Shown: in pieces, positions 10,401 to 20,662 of the stretch | Numbering within the stretch: position 1 is the first letter of the stretch | Layout of the letters: each line of letters starts with the position of its first letter | NCBI GenBank assembly: GCA_046349875.1 | Contig: JAXMBN010000017.1 | Coordinates: 1 to 64,000 of the forward strand | Origin: JAXMBN01 sp046349875 | GTDB taxonomy: Bacteria; Planctomycetota; Planctomycetia; Pirellulales; Pirellulaceae | Reading direction: 5' to 3' | DNA length: 64,000 nt | Translations under genes and position numbers: made by a program | The notes under the pieces: generated by a model | Databases searched by the model: none | What the model was told of the DNA's origin: nothing | What the model saw: only the letters and a program-made list of their open reading frames with translations

Positions 10401-13400
10401 ATGAGCTCTATCGAATTTCGATGACCGATAGCTCGCGAACATCCCAGCTCCTTGCATTGCTCGATCAACCGATCTATGAATTGGCATTCGATGAGGCCAA
10501 TCAACTGTGGGCAACCTCGGGCGGGCAAGGATTGGTGCAGATCGATCCTGCAACGGGAACAGTGATTGAAACGTATGGATCCGGTGTCGCATTGGGGGTC
10601 GCATCGATCCCCGGACAAACGAAGCTATTCGTTGCGACGACAGGCGGGATACAGAGGTTCGATACGGCCACTCGAAAGTTCGAACCGTTTAGTGATACGC
10701 GTGTAGACTCGATTGCCGTGGATCAAGACGGGACCCTTTATGGAACGCAATGGCCCGAGGGAGGTCGCGTTCTTCGTTTTGATTTCCGTGGACGCGCAAT
10801 GTCGGTTGGAGATTTCCGCGACGCCGAATCGATCGCCTTCGGTGCGAAGGGGACGATGCTTGAAGGAGTATTGATCGTTGGTCATCAAGATGCAGGACAG
10901 GTGACGATACTCGATCCTAAATCCCTCAAACAGCAAGTCATTGCATCGGGTGGCGTTGGAAGAGTTGAAGGGATTGAGCCATTACCCGATGGCCGCTTCT
11001 TAGTCACCCAGGGAGAGCAGATGGATTTGTTCTACAGCGTTGCTGCGCCCAAGATCATTGAGACACGAATCTTAGAGGGCAATAACCGGGCGACGCTTGC
11101 GTTCGATGTCGCCTTGAAATCAGGAAATCCCTCGGACCCTGTAAACGCGTCGAATCCGAACAACTACCTACTGATCAATTTGGATACGAACGAAACTGTT
11201 TCGATTGGCGCGATTCGATATGATTCCGCATCGCGTATGGCCAACTTGCTCTTTGAATCCTTGCCTCCTGCACCGTATCGACTAACCGTCTTACCACGCG
11301 TTGAGAGTGAGCAAGGAGTGGCGATCGGTGGAGCAGGGGAGAAGGTCGATTTTCGAGTCTTCGAAGACGTGACGACAGTCATGCCCGTTCGCTTTTCCAA
11401 TACGCGCATCAACCGTCATGATGGTACGTTGCTTGTCGATGTAGAGGTAACCAATCAAGGCGCATTCGACCTTGCAGGTCCTATCCAGATCGCATTTGAG
11501 AAACTAACTGGCCAAAATGTTTCGGTGTTGGTGAATGGGCAAAAAGCGTCGAGTCCAATACTCGAAATCTACAGTGATGGTCGAATTCTATCGACCGGTC
11601 AGACCACACCCGTTCAAACCTTGGTCATTCATAACCCAGATCTATTTGACCTTGATACCGCTCCGACTATAAGGGCCGCATTGCCTCCGAACCGCTTGCC
11701 TGAATTTCTCTCACAGCCATCCACGAATGCATCTCGAAGTATTTCCTACCATTATATTGCACAAGCCGATGATCCCGATGGAGTTGACATTTCCTATGTT
11801 CTCGCCAAGGCACCCGAGGGTGCATCGATTGATCCTCGCACGGGCGCAGTCGAATGGACACCTAATGCATGGTCAGAGCCTCGCTCCGAATTTGAACTTC
11901 GCGCGTACGATAGTCGCGGTGCCTATCGAAAGCAAACCTGGAGTGTAAACGTAGCGGGTGCCAACCGCCCTCCCGTGATTGCATCGATTGAAGATCAACA
12001 GGTCACAGAGGGAAATCTCCTCGAGATACCTGTTAGTGCCTACGATCCTGATGGAGATACCATAAGTTATTTCGCAGACAATCTTCCGCCGGGTGCTGTT
12101 TTTGATCCCTTCACTCAAAGCCTTCGTTGGATCCCCAAAGGTAACGATGCTGGAGTGTACGAGAACGTTCGGCTTATAACGAGCGATGGCTACCTCGAAA
12201 CAGTGGCCGAGTTTCAGATCGTTGTAACCAATCGCAATCAACCGCCGAAGCTTGGCGTAGTCAATAATCTCGAGTTTCGTGAAGGGGAGAGTATTGCCTT
12301 TCGGCTGATAGGTGACGATGAAGATGGTGATCGCCTTCGCTATCGCTCTCCGAACTTACCACCAGGAGCATTTTTAGATCCCAACACGGGTGCCTTTGAG
12401 TGGCAGCCAAAGTTCAATCAACATGGATCCTATCAGGTCACATTCATCGCCGACGATGGGAAGGCCATTGCAAGTCGCGATGCGACGTTTACCGTTGGCA
12501 ATGTGAATGGAAAAGTCTCATTTGCCGAACTCTCTACATTGGCCGTCTTTGAAGGTCAGACCATTCGACTGCGCATTGCCGCGGTCGATCCCGAATATCC
12601 GGGGGCGACCAATGATCCTTTGGCTGTTTCCGACGATTTCTTTGTCGACGCCGGAATCGTGATTCCTCCGTTGCAGTACTCGCATGCATCCTTGCCAACC
12701 AATGCAACCTATGATCCTTCGACGCAGATCTTTTCGTGGACGCCTAGTTTTACCCAAGCAGGAAGGTATGTCATCCCCTTCCATGTGCAGGACGATGGTG
12801 ACGGAACCGGTATTCCATCGTCGGATGACGTTAGTGTAGTGTTGGACGTGTTAGACTCGAATGGACGACCATCCATCGATCCGATATCGAATCAGCAAGT
12901 GGCTGCAGGAGGCGTATTGGAGATCCCGATATTGGCCAGGGATCCGGAAGGAGGTTCCATTGCCTTAAATGTTGGGGTTGGTCAAAGTAGTCAACTACCG
13001 AATTGGGTAACGTTCGTCGACAATGGAAATGGAAGCGGGATCCTCAAGGTTCAGCCTCAACCTGGGCATCGTGGAAATTACGAAGTCAACGTTCGAGCAG
13101 TGGAAGTCGGTGGCGTCTTGCCGCTTTCCGAAACGTCTGCATTTGTTTTACAAGTAACGAGTGTGAATGAACCTCCCGTTTGGGAGTCGACATTTGATCA
13201 AGTGGTTTTGCCCGATAAACCATTGCATCTCAGAATCGCCGCCCAGGACGCTGATCAAGAGCCTCTTTCATTTTCGGTGATTGGCCTTCCCACCGGTGCG
13301 CAGCTCGTTCCCTCCACCGTATACGGTGAAGCGTTCTTGGATTGGATTCCCAGCCTCGCGCAAGTCGGTGATCATACATTGACATTCCTTGTCCAAGATT

Positions 13401-16400
13401 CTGGCAATGGTCAAGGGACTCCATTGACTCGCGAACAAACCGTCCGATTGCGAGTGCGTTCTACAAATGTTCGTCCGGATTTGTTCCCAATTGGTGAGCA
13501 GACGATTGCTGAAGGGCAGACCTTTTTGCTCCAATTGAATGCCACTGACGCCGATGGCGATCGTATCAGCTATGGTGCCGCCCGCGTCGTAGGCGGTCAA
13601 ATGACTTCGCTACCACAAGGCGTGGAATGGGATCGTTCTCTGGGACGTTTGACTTGGACGCCCAGTCTTGTACAAGCCGGTGATTATCTGTTTCGCTTGA
13701 CTGCAACCGATGGTGTGGGAAGTCGAAGTGAAGATGTGCTGATTCGTGTTACAGAGACGAATCAAAGTCCGAAACTATCGCCGTTGCCCAAGTTGTACGG
13801 AAGGGAAGGGGACTCACTGACATTCACCGTGCAAGCATCGGATGCCGATGTTCAACCGCTGAATGTTTCGTTGGACCAGGTTGTATTCAACGGAACGATA
13901 CAACCACGTCCCGATGGCTTAAAGTACGACCCGTCCTCAAAAACCGTGGAGTGGTTGTTGGGTTACACATCTGCAGGAAGCTACAAACTCCAATTCAGCG
14001 TTACCGATCCAGCAGGGGCTCGCGATGAACTTGCCGTCGAAATTCAAGTGTTGCCGACCAATCGCGCTCCCGACCTGACCGTACCTTCATTGAGAGTGGT
14101 TCAAATCGGAGACACGATTCAGTTTCCCATCGAATTCTTGGATCTCGATGGGGACAGCGTTACTCTGACTGCACTTCAGATGCCGCAAGGTGCAACGCTC
14201 AGTCCGGAAGGTGTATTTCGCTGGACTCCCATAGGTACGCAAGCGGGATACCATACGGTGACGGTTACCGCCGATGATGGCAAGCTTCAGACCCAACGAA
14301 CTTTATCGCTGTTGGCATCCTTTGATCCTTCTTCACCAGAATTGCGGATCGTTATAACCCCGAGTTTCCCAGCAGTTCCCGGGCAAACGATTTTGATTGA
14401 ACCGATCGCCGATAGCGATGTCGAAATTATCAGTGTCGTGGTCAAGATCGACGGTCAATTGCAGCCTCTCGATGCACAGCGACGCGTGACCTTTCGATCG
14501 ACGGATCCAGGACGACATCGAGTGGAAGCGACTGTCCAGGATAGTGAAGGACGTCAATCGCATCGTGAACAATGGATCTACGTACGCGATCCATCGGACA
14601 CGTCGACACCATTCGTCGACATTCATGAAATTTCCCCACCCATCCTTACCGAACCACGCTTGCTTTCGATCAACATCGCGGACCAGACTTTGGCTGAATA
14701 TCACATTGACCTCGTTCCATTGGATGGGGGAACAGCGGTTCGTCTTGAATCAGGAGATGCAAGTGTATTCCGTCAGATGGCTCTCGATCCTAGGAGATAT
14801 GCAAACGGATTTTACCTGGTTCGAGTGACCGCTCGCGATCTAGGTGGGCTTGAGACCATCGCCACACGGGAATTGGAGATTAACTCGGTAGTTAAGTTAG
14901 ATTCGGTTCAGCGCGCTGAGACTGATTTGAATGTTGCCTTGGATGGAATGTCGATTCCATTCGTGCGTTATTACGATTCACTCCGTTCGCCCTCGTTTGT
15001 CGACGGGAACACGGTAGACATCTCCGAGGTGTCGTTTGGAAATGCATGGACTTTGCCTTTGGTCAATCCTCAGGTTGCCATACAAAAGTCGTCGCAAAAC
15101 AACGTCGGTGAAGTTGCTGCACTCCGAGAAGGAGATCGGCTCTATCTGGATCTACCAGATGGACGACGCGTAGGCTACACATTCTCGCCGCAACAAGTCG
15201 AACCTTCGGACCTAGGACTGTATGAGCCGCGTTGGATTGCCGACGCAGGAGTCGATTGGCAGTTGACAACGTATCGTCGCTCGTTGCAGCGTGTTGGTTC
15301 AGATCATCGTTACTACGTGGTCGGAACGGGGTTGCCCTACAGTTTAGCTTTAGCGAGCGAAAACACATCCGAAACATCTGCATTGGAACTTCGAGCAGCA
15401 AGTGGAATTCGCTATGGATACCGTTTAGATGGCGAGACGACTACCGGTCCTCGATTCGTGCTTGAACGAATCACGGGAGTGGGCAAAGATCGATCCGTAC
15501 GATGGACGGATAGTGGTTTGGTTGCACCTGATGGCACTCGAGTACAGATGGTGCGCGACAATCGTGGCCGAATTGAGGAGTTGATCGGTCCCTCAGGCGA
15601 GCATCGCGTCTATCGATATGGTGATCGTGATGAGCTACTGGAAGTTATCGCCAATGAAAGCGGTGAAAAGTCGTTTTATCAGTATGATGACGGAATGCGA
15701 TTGGTCCTCTTTTCGCATTCGTCACAAAATGGGACTAGTTATCGTTACGACGACAATGGAAACCTTTCCGCCTCACACAATGTGCAGTCACATCGGGGTG
15801 GGTCTCGACAGTTGTGGGAGTCTCCCATACTCGGGACTCTAACAGCAGAAGATTCGCTAGAGTATGCATTCACATTGACCAAAGGTGAATTGCAATCAAG
15901 TGCAACAGGCGTAGTCACCGTTGGTATCGAACTACAGACGACCGAATTCACGCCGAACATCCCGATCGTATACGGTCTGGTTCCGTACAAGACTATGCGA
16001 CTATCAGATCGAAGCATAGCGCTTTACGTGTTGGATTCACCGCAGACCTATCGACTGATCGTCAGTGGCGAAGGCTCGGCGTCAGGCGACTTTGCATTGC
16101 GAACGTACCTCGTGGGGGATCTCAATGCGGATGCGGCGATCAACTCGCTCGATCAAGAGCTATTTACCTTGGCGGAAGGAAGCAGGCAGGGGGATGCGAA
16201 TTATCGGACGGAGGCCGACGCGAATCGAGACGGTCAAATCGACGCACAGGACCGCCAGTCTCTCCTAGCATCGTATGGCTATATTGCAAACCGCGCCCCA
16301 AGCTATCAGCCAGTTCTGTTTGAGCTATTGGCCAACGTGGGTGAAGTGGTCAACTTGGCCCAGGAAATCTCCGATCCGGAAGAAGACCCGACGTGGCTGC

Positions 16401-19400
16401 GAGCGACCTCTTCCAATGCGGTCGTGAAGCCGCTTGGAGGCGGGTTCGTCTATCTCATTGCAAATTCAAGTCCGGCAATGCTTGATCTTCGCGTCGACGA
16501 TGGTGTGATGAGAAGCAATGCGATCTCCCAGTCCATCGAAGTTCAGACCCAATCGATCGTCGGGTTGAAGATATTGAATCGCGACTCCTTCCTGAGCATT
16601 TCCGATACTCAACGCATTCTCGTCGTTGGCGAGAAAAGCGATGGGACCACTGTTTCACTTCCACTCAATGCGCTCTCTTATACTTCTCTGGAACCGGAAG
16701 TGGCCGGGATTACCGATCGAGGCTTGTTGGTAGGGCATCGTTCCGGTACGGCCACAATTCTCGTGTCCGGATTTGGCCTCACCGCCGCGACAGCGGTACG
16801 AGTTGGAATCAACGATGATCGCGTTTTGGATTTCTTTCCCGATTCCTACGCGTTGACACCTGGGCAAACCCGTCAACTTCTTGTGCGCCAAGTTGTGGGT
16901 GATTCCATCGTCCACTTAAATGCCGCAAATTTAGGTACACGCTATTTTGTTTCGCATGCAGGTTTGGTTCAGATTTCTGAGGATGGATTGGTAACAGCGC
17001 TTGCTGAGGGGCAAGTCGAAGTGACCGTGGTCCAAGGAGGAACCTCTCAAGTCATACCGATTACGATCGCCATACCGAAAATTGGACAACAGGTAGTGAA
17101 CTCACATGGTGGAGTCATCTCCAGCGGAAACGGAATCATCGTTGGCATTCCACCTGAAGCTTTCGACAAAGAGGTAGCCTTAACCGTTTCCAGTGTTTCT
17201 CAAAGTGCGATGCCCTATTCACTTCCAACCACTTGGGATTTCGCAGGTGGATTGCAGGTCTCGTACAGCGAGAACTTGGCTGAGTTTCCGTTGACGATCA
17301 CCATGCCAGCGCCCGCCAATCGAAGCGCGGGTGATCGAGTCTATCTCTTCCAACCAGTAGATGTCACGATGGCCGATGGAAGCACGCTGTCAAGCTGGGA
17401 AATCGTGGATGCCATGGTGGTTGGCAATGACGGGATGATGCGCACCACTTCTCCTCCCAACCTTGGCGTAGGAGCACGCAATCGCTCTTCCTTCAATGGT
17501 GTGGTCAATCCGTCGTTGGCGGGAATGATGTTCGCAGCGTCGCCGAGTATCACGAGTTTCTTGAGTGCTCAGAGTGATATGCGATTGCGTGAACGTTCGA
17601 ACCCTCCAGTGGTCAGCATTGGATATGCGAATGGCGGCAGCGGGCAGGATATGTACTTCGCATCTGCTGGAATTCTCGGTGATTTTCTGGTTCCATTGAC
17701 ACCTGATTTCCAAATTCGATTGAGTACCTACTCGGCTACACCGACAGGTCTTGTGACCATGACGGAAACTTCGTTGGCCGTGGATCCCAATACGACGGTT
17801 ACCGAATTTGCGGTGCCATTGCTACCGCGAGTTACCCTGTCTATTCCTGCTCCCACGATCCAGCAGGGGCATTTGATTATCGACGCAAACAGCGGTTTTG
17901 ATGGACCGTATCTAAGTTTGACGGGTACATTTCTACTAACGACCGATCAAACCGTACCACGCGACTCCGTTGTTGGGACTCGCCTTGAAGATCTCTTCGT
18001 GACATTCGAAATCGGTGGCCGCGATTCCGTCGATGCGCTGGGACAGCCCATCATTGTGGGAGGGCGAGACTTCCAAGTTCTATCAACAGACCTACGATTT
18101 GACGACGAGGACAAACTCCTTGTGCCGATTCCTCGTAGTGTCTTAGTGAGTGCGGCCGAGATATCTGTTACACGAAAACAACGCGCTCCTTTGGATGGTG
18201 TTTATCAAACGATCGAGGCGAGCAGCAATTCGGTAAAGCTATTTGTACAACCTCGGTATGGATTTGTACTCAATGGCGCTGATGGGACAGTCACCGTACT
18301 CGATACCGTTGCGACGGAGACAACGTCATTTGGAATCAAGCGAGATCCACGAGAATTAGCTCGTATACCGCTTGGGGTTGATTCGTCTCTGGAAGGTCTT
18401 TTGAAACCCAAGAAGAGCAAGCTCTCTCCTGATGGAACGCGTCTATACGTTACCTATAGTAATTCGAGCACGATTTCGGTGATCGATACATTAGGTTTGC
18501 AGGAAGTAGATCAAGTCCCAACCAAGGTGTCCGAGACTGATGGAACTGATCCGAGCACCGTTGGAACTCAAGGAATTCTTCTCCCCACTGGGGCTCGACC
18601 TTTCGATGTGACTGTGGACCCCGACGGAAGGTACCTGTTCGTAACCGATGAAGGATCACCCAATCTCTATGTGATCGATATCGATCCTTTCTCATCTACT
18701 TTTCATCAAGTGATTCAGACACTGGTTTTTGCATCGCCGGGTGAAAAGCTCGCGCCACAGGGTTTGCGAGGCGTTGCGGTCTCAACCGATTCAAAGCAAC
18801 TGTTTGTGGCTGCGCCGGGACAGGATTTGTTCCGAACGGATTCTGGCGAGCCCGGTCGCATCCTCGTAGCGTCCTTGCTGTCGTTGGCCGAACGTAGACG
18901 GATCGTGAATGCTGGAGGAAACTCGGAAGAGGAAAACACGCCGGTCCTCATTGAGCCCGTGGCCTTCGATGCGACTCTTCCAAGTTCGATTATCGAGTAC
19001 GGTATTGCTCCTTACGACATCACAACCACGGAAGATCCGTCGGTGATTCTTATTACAGATCGTGTATCGGACCCGAATGGTGTTGGCGTTCTTCGCCGAA
19101 CAACATCGGAAGACGGTACTGTTGAATTTGAAGTAAACTCCATTTCACTCGTGCCATTTGGGATGGATCCAGTTCAAGGTCGCGAGGTGCAGGCGTTTGG
19201 TGTCAGCAATGCACAGGGTATTGTTTTCATTCCTGCAAATAAGTTTAAGGAAGTTCTTGGAGAACATCCTTCGTATGCGATCGTGAGTGCCTTCAATGCG
19301 GTAACTTCGTTGAATGATTCCAAGAAGAATCCCAATCTTGCTCCATTTTTCGCCAGTTATCCGGCTGCAGGACCTGATCCTAGTGTGCCGTTGCAGTTTG

Positions 19401-20662
19401 TCGATAGTGAAGGTGTTCGACATTTGGTTCAATTCCCAGTGGGGGCTGGAAGCAACTTAGGTTTCATTCGAAATCCGCTGGGCGATTTTGAGAACCCATC
19501 AACGATTCCGCGATTGGTAGCAGGTACGAATCCAGTCCTCAATGGTTTTGCCGATGATGTTGCGGTCAGCGAGAATGGAATTGCCTTTGTTCCCATGCAA
19601 TCACAGGATCGCGTTTTTGCCTATGACGTGATCGAAGCCATACGAGCGATCGAACTTGCCGCAAAGGCAAGTCCAACGGACACCTATGCCTCACGTTCTC
19701 AATATCGAAATGTCCCATCGCAATTGACATCACTTGTGCGGGGACCGCTTGGACAAATTCCTATTGACCTGTTGTATCCTTCCACAATCGTACAAGCTCA
19801 TTATGGTTTCTATGAAGATGGAGTTCACACCGGATATGGGCAGCCGCCCAAGGATCCTTACAACCATGAACCGAATGAGTTTGGACCGATCGTCGTAGGC
19901 AATCTGCCTCGCGGAATCGAAACGCAAAAGGTGCAACCTTCTCCAGAGCTGAGGATGGTTCCAACGCCCTACACCCAAGCACCATCGCTTCAATCGTTCC
20001 CCAATGGACCTCAAACCGTGGAAACGGGTGGCACTTCCGTTGCCGAGATTCACTCGGGTGCGCTCCATGAAGAACATGCGCTGGTGACCTACCAATCCCA
20101 AGGCGCTTCTCGAGGCATTCAATTGCACTACGATTCGCTTCGGGCCGAGCCGAGGTTGTTGAGCTACATTGGGATTTCAGGTTTGGCTACTGCCGCAAAG
20201 CCGGATTCGAAGTTAGTGGCCCGGGCCACGGCGACGATGCAAGGCAAGTCCTACGCGTCCGCATCGGCATATAAGCCTACCGATGAAGAACGATCCATTG
20301 GTTTCCGAGGCGAGGAGAACTTCTTTTCATTGCCCGAAGATATCGATCGAGAAGAGATCTACGGCGCTTCTCTTTGGTTCGACCTCCGAGACGCAGATTC
20401 GGGAGTATACGACGTTCAATACGATTTCGGTTTATTCCGCGAGAAAGATGCCGGATTCGTGGACGGGCATTTCCAGTCAGAGCGGGAATACCTGGCAGTC
20501 GTGAACGGACGCGATAGCGAGTTTGGTGCTGGATGGGGCATCAGTGGTATGCAGCGTATTTACGACAGTGGATCGGCGATCCTGTTGGTCGATGGAAATG
20601 GAACTGAGCAGATCTTTACCTCCGAGCACTCCCGATGGTGCCTACACTCCGATCAGTCTTGA
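7466..20662 (+). CDS. Giant protein, fragment 2: PPC, TIG, propellers, cadherin-like repeats, dockerin pair, BIG2
   Basis: Same frame as fragment 1; coding similarity resumes directly after the TGA at 7355, and 7466 is merely the first ATG. Modules: end of a CARDB repeat; PPC-like domain (about 7640-7960); TIG/IPT (7980-8260); a long unassigned stretch with a DUF7619-like segment (about 9300-9660); FN3-like domain (9800-10110); a beta-propeller (10330-11030); about ten cadherin/He_PIG-like repeats with NxPP and PxGAxxDPxTG motifs (11690-14320); a short RHS block (14900-15790); an internal dockerin pair (about 16110-16300); two BIG2-like domains (16560-17080); a ZU5-like domain (17080-17350); a YVTN-type propeller (18240-19900); and an RHS entry segment. 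The last dozen or so codons after about 20618 are out-of-frame sequence created by the frameshift. Probably not an independent protein, since no start signal precedes 7466. Confidence 0.85.
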   Translation: MLQPGESYTASLQFEVPIVLPGNYRVLVRTDIFDDIYEAENNRNNTSFSTSTLNLTVPSLRFDVPFDDQLSAGTTRLYQLDTQPGQTVRIDLNSLQDIGAHELFVRFEDIPSPYQFDARYEGYLRADQSVILPETRGGRYYIMARAGVRTDLKDDGTIPNRSEYPIQLQAARLPFGITDVSPDAGGDDRYVTMRIRGAEFPSQAAVRLVRPGYAELAPVSLRRVDATELIAVFDLRNAPHGLYDVQVIHPDGRMAVDPYRFQVEAADPYEVNAGVGGPSVVGLGETGSYGIAVQNLANVDTPYTIIEYAVPNIQNRSVIIPGPALAMATGVRGDGSSIAPLFDSISTFDFSSVAPELNLEGALTGRAVAIGLPAKLTTELGMAVTVYPELRELLRDDPEFLDSLSPQELEDLSFDFYVVAAATPMTAEQYREYQLSEARRLRENILADATAPVGLRGMAGDEASFGTLYLQALTDLGLLRPEDAPPEADLHSDNINAFFIAVGGLLGGDAGDGILKEAAQNFGTAQSTLGELIEKLRKYYGHTPDVYGGGLPTFAEYDLHQANPTSFVAFQLRAGFPDQSSGQSAATIAFNTSNLGQFASDQVVVDGPDGFGDFNLVPKGVPLPYSISAVMDRAETSPAREIRIVMPLDDTLDERSFQLSDIEIGGTRIAIPDGRASFVGEFDLFASNGFILQVTAGVDAVTRNASWLLRAIDPRDGLPPVDPNVGLLKPSEVVKVGFWVEAETVAAAGTGGDVKTGDTIEMVARVILDEGAPVDSQVSFATLDAVAPTTATNTVAMGGDRYRIQWSSLDDVGGSGPKTYSLLVSGDGGNRYRTVLYHTTETEYTYRAQPGETPVFLVRAIDAAGNIETAPAGARVPRLIAPINLGSPPVVSLTPSVTMVQASPVASQVSERLFAESALGVLSRTSPTQPSKFARVIRPYAAERFTRIVGESGASIGSLAMAATRDGKWLYAVGGKGRNELYRISMTDSSRTSQLLALLDQPIYELAFDEANQLWATSGGQGLVQIDPATGTVIETYGSGVALGVASIPGQTKLFVATTGGIQRFDTATRKFEPFSDTRVDSIAVDQDGTLYGTQWPEGGRVLRFDFRGRAMSVGDFRDAESIAFGAKGTMLEGVLIVGHQDAGQVTILDPKSLKQQVIASGGVGRVEGIEPLPDGRFLVTQGEQMDLFYSVAAPKIIETRILEGNNRATLAFDVALKSGNPSDPVNASNPNNYLLINLDTNETVSIGAIRYDSASRMANLLFESLPPAPYRLTVLPRVESEQGVAIGGAGEKVDFRVFEDVTTVMPVRFSNTRINRHDGTLLVDVEVTNQGAFDLAGPIQIAFEKLTGQNVSVLVNGQKASSPILEIYSDGRILSTGQTTPVQTLVIHNPDLFDLDTAPTIRAALPPNRLPEFLSQPSTNASRSISYHYIAQADDPDGVDISYVLAKAPEGASIDPRTGAVEWTPNAWSEPRSEFELRAYDSRGAYRKQTWSVNVAGANRPPVIASIEDQQVTEGNLLEIPVSAYDPDGDTISYFADNLPPGAVFDPFTQSLRWIPKGNDAGVYENVRLITSDGYLETVAEFQIVVTNRNQPPKLGVVNNLEFREGESIAFRLIGDDEDGDRLRYRSPNLPPGAFLDPNTGAFEWQPKFNQHGSYQVTFIADDGKAIASRDATFTVGNVNGKVSFAELSTLAVFEGQTIRLRIAAVDPEYPGATNDPLAVSDDFFVDAGIVIPPLQYSHASLPTNATYDPSTQIFSWTPSFTQAGRYVIPFHVQDDGDGTGIPSSDDVSVVLDVLDSNGRPSIDPISNQQVAAGGVLEIPILARDPEGGSIALNVGVGQSSQLPNWVTFVDNGNGSGILKVQPQPGHRGNYEVNVRAVEVGGVLPLSETSAFVLQVTSVNEPPVWESTFDQVVLPDKPLHLRIAAQDADQEPLSFSVIGLPTGAQLVPSTVYGEAFLDWIPSLAQVGDHTLTFLVQDSGNGQGTPLTREQTVRLRVRSTNVRPDLFPIGEQTIAEGQTFLLQLNATDADGDRISYGAARVVGGQMTSLPQGVEWDRSLGRLTWTPSLVQAGDYLFRLTATDGVGSRSEDVLIRVTETNQSPKLSPLPKLYGREGDSLTFTVQASDADVQPLNVSLDQVVFNGTIQPRPDGLKYDPSSKTVEWLLGYTSAGSYKLQFSVTDPAGARDELAVEIQVLPTNRAPDLTVPSLRVVQIGDTIQFPIEFLDLDGDSVTLTALQMPQGATLSPEGVFRWTPIGTQAGYHTVTVTADDGKLQTQRTLSLLASFDPSSPELRIVITPSFPAVPGQTILIEPIADSDVEIISVVVKIDGQLQPLDAQRRVTFRSTDPGRHRVEATVQDSEGRQSHREQWIYVRDPSDTSTPFVDIHEISPPILTEPRLLSINIADQTLAEYHIDLVPLDGGTAVRLESGDASVFRQMALDPRRYANGFYLVRVTARDLGGLETIATRELEINSVVKLDSVQRAETDLNVALDGMSIPFVRYYDSLRSPSFVDGNTVDISEVSFGNAWTLPLVNPQVAIQKSSQNNVGEVAALREGDRLYLDLPDGRRVGYTFSPQQVEPSDLGLYEPRWIADAGVDWQLTTYRRSLQRVGSDHRYYVVGTGLPYSLALASENTSETSALELRAASGIRYGYRLDGETTTGPRFVLERITGVGKDRSVRWTDSGLVAPDGTRVQMVRDNRGRIEELIGPSGEHRVYRYGDRDELLEVIANESGEKSFYQYDDGMRLVLFSHSSQNGTSYRYDDNGNLSASHNVQSHRGGSRQLWESPILGTLTAEDSLEYAFTLTKGELQSSATGVVTVGIELQTTEFTPNIPIVYGLVPYKTMRLSDRSIALYVLDSPQTYRLIVSGEGSASGDFALRTYLVGDLNADAAINSLDQELFTLAEGSRQGDANYRTEADANRDGQIDAQDRQSLLASYGYIANRAPSYQPVLFELLANVGEVVNLAQEISDPEEDPTWLRATSSNAVVKPLGGGFVYLIANSSPAMLDLRVDDGVMRSNAISQSIEVQTQSIVGLKILNRDSFLSISDTQRILVVGEKSDGTTVSLPLNALSYTSLEPEVAGITDRGLLVGHRSGTATILVSGFGLTAATAVRVGINDDRVLDFFPDSYALTPGQTRQLLVRQVVGDSIVHLNAANLGTRYFVSHAGLVQISEDGLVTALAEGQVEVTVVQGGTSQVIPITIAIPKIGQQVVNSHGGVISSGNGIIVGIPPEAFDKEVALTVSSVSQSAMPYSLPTTWDFAGGLQVSYSENLAEFPLTITMPAPANRSAGDRVYLFQPVDVTMADGSTLSSWEIVDAMVVGNDGMMRTTSPPNLGVGARNRSSFNGVVNPSLAGMMFAASPSITSFLSAQSDMRLRERSNPPVVSIGYANGGSGQDMYFASAGILGDFLVPLTPDFQIRLSTYSATPTGLVTMTETSLAVDPNTTVTEFAVPLLPRVTLSIPAPTIQQGHLIIDANSGFDGPYLSLTGTFLLTTDQTVPRDSVVGTRLEDLFVTFEIGGRDSVDALGQPIIVGGRDFQVLSTDLRFDDEDKLLVPIPRSVLVSAAEISVTRKQRAPLDGVYQTIEASSNSVKLFVQPRYGFVLNGADGTVTVLDTVATETTSFGIKRDPRELARIPLGVDSSLEGLLKPKKSKLSPDGTRLYVTYSNSSTISVIDTLGLQEVDQVPTKVSETDGTDPSTVGTQGILLPTGARPFDVTVDPDGRYLFVTDEGSPNLYVIDIDPFSSTFHQVIQTLVFASPGEKLAPQGLRGVAVSTDSKQLFVAAPGQDLFRTDSGEPGRILVASLLSLAERRRIVNAGGNSEEENTPVLIEPVAFDATLPSSIIEYGIAPYDITTTEDPSVILITDRVSDPNGVGVLRRTTSEDGTVEFEVNSISLVPFGMDPVQGREVQAFGVSNAQGIVFIPANKFKEVLGEHPSYAIVSAFNAVTSLNDSKKNPNLAPFFASYPAAGPDPSVPLQFVDSEGVRHLVQFPVGAGSNLGFIRNPLGDFENPSTIPRLVAGTNPVLNGFADDVAVSENGIAFVPMQSQDRVFAYDVIEAIRAIELAAKASPTDTYASRSQYRNVPSQLTSLVRGPLGQIPIDLLYPSTIVQAHYGFYEDGVHTGYGQPPKDPYNHEPNEFGPIVVGNLPRGIETQKVQPSPELRMVPTPYTQAPSLQSFPNGPQTVETGGTSVAEIHSGALHEEHALVTYQSQGASRGIQLHYDSLRAEPRLLSYIGISGLATAAKPDSKLVARATATMQGKSYASASAYKPTDEERSIGFRGEENFFSLPEDIDREEIYGASLWFDLRDADSGVYDVQYDFGLFREKDAGFVDGHFQSEREYLAVVNGRDSEFGAGWGISGMQRIYDSGSAILLVDGNGTEQIFTSEHSRWCLHSDQS
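16105..16300 (+). other. Internal dockerin type I-like EF-hand pair in the giant protein
   Basis: Two calcium-binding loops are visible, DLNADAAINSLD and DANRDGQIDAQD, separated by about 20 residues and each followed by a helix with LF or LL. This is the DxNxDGxIxxxD duplication that defines dockerins. Dockerins are normally at protein termini; this pair sits in the middle, right after the first short RHS block and a PPC-like segment. That suggests an ancestral protein end fused to a second protein. Confidence 0.75.
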
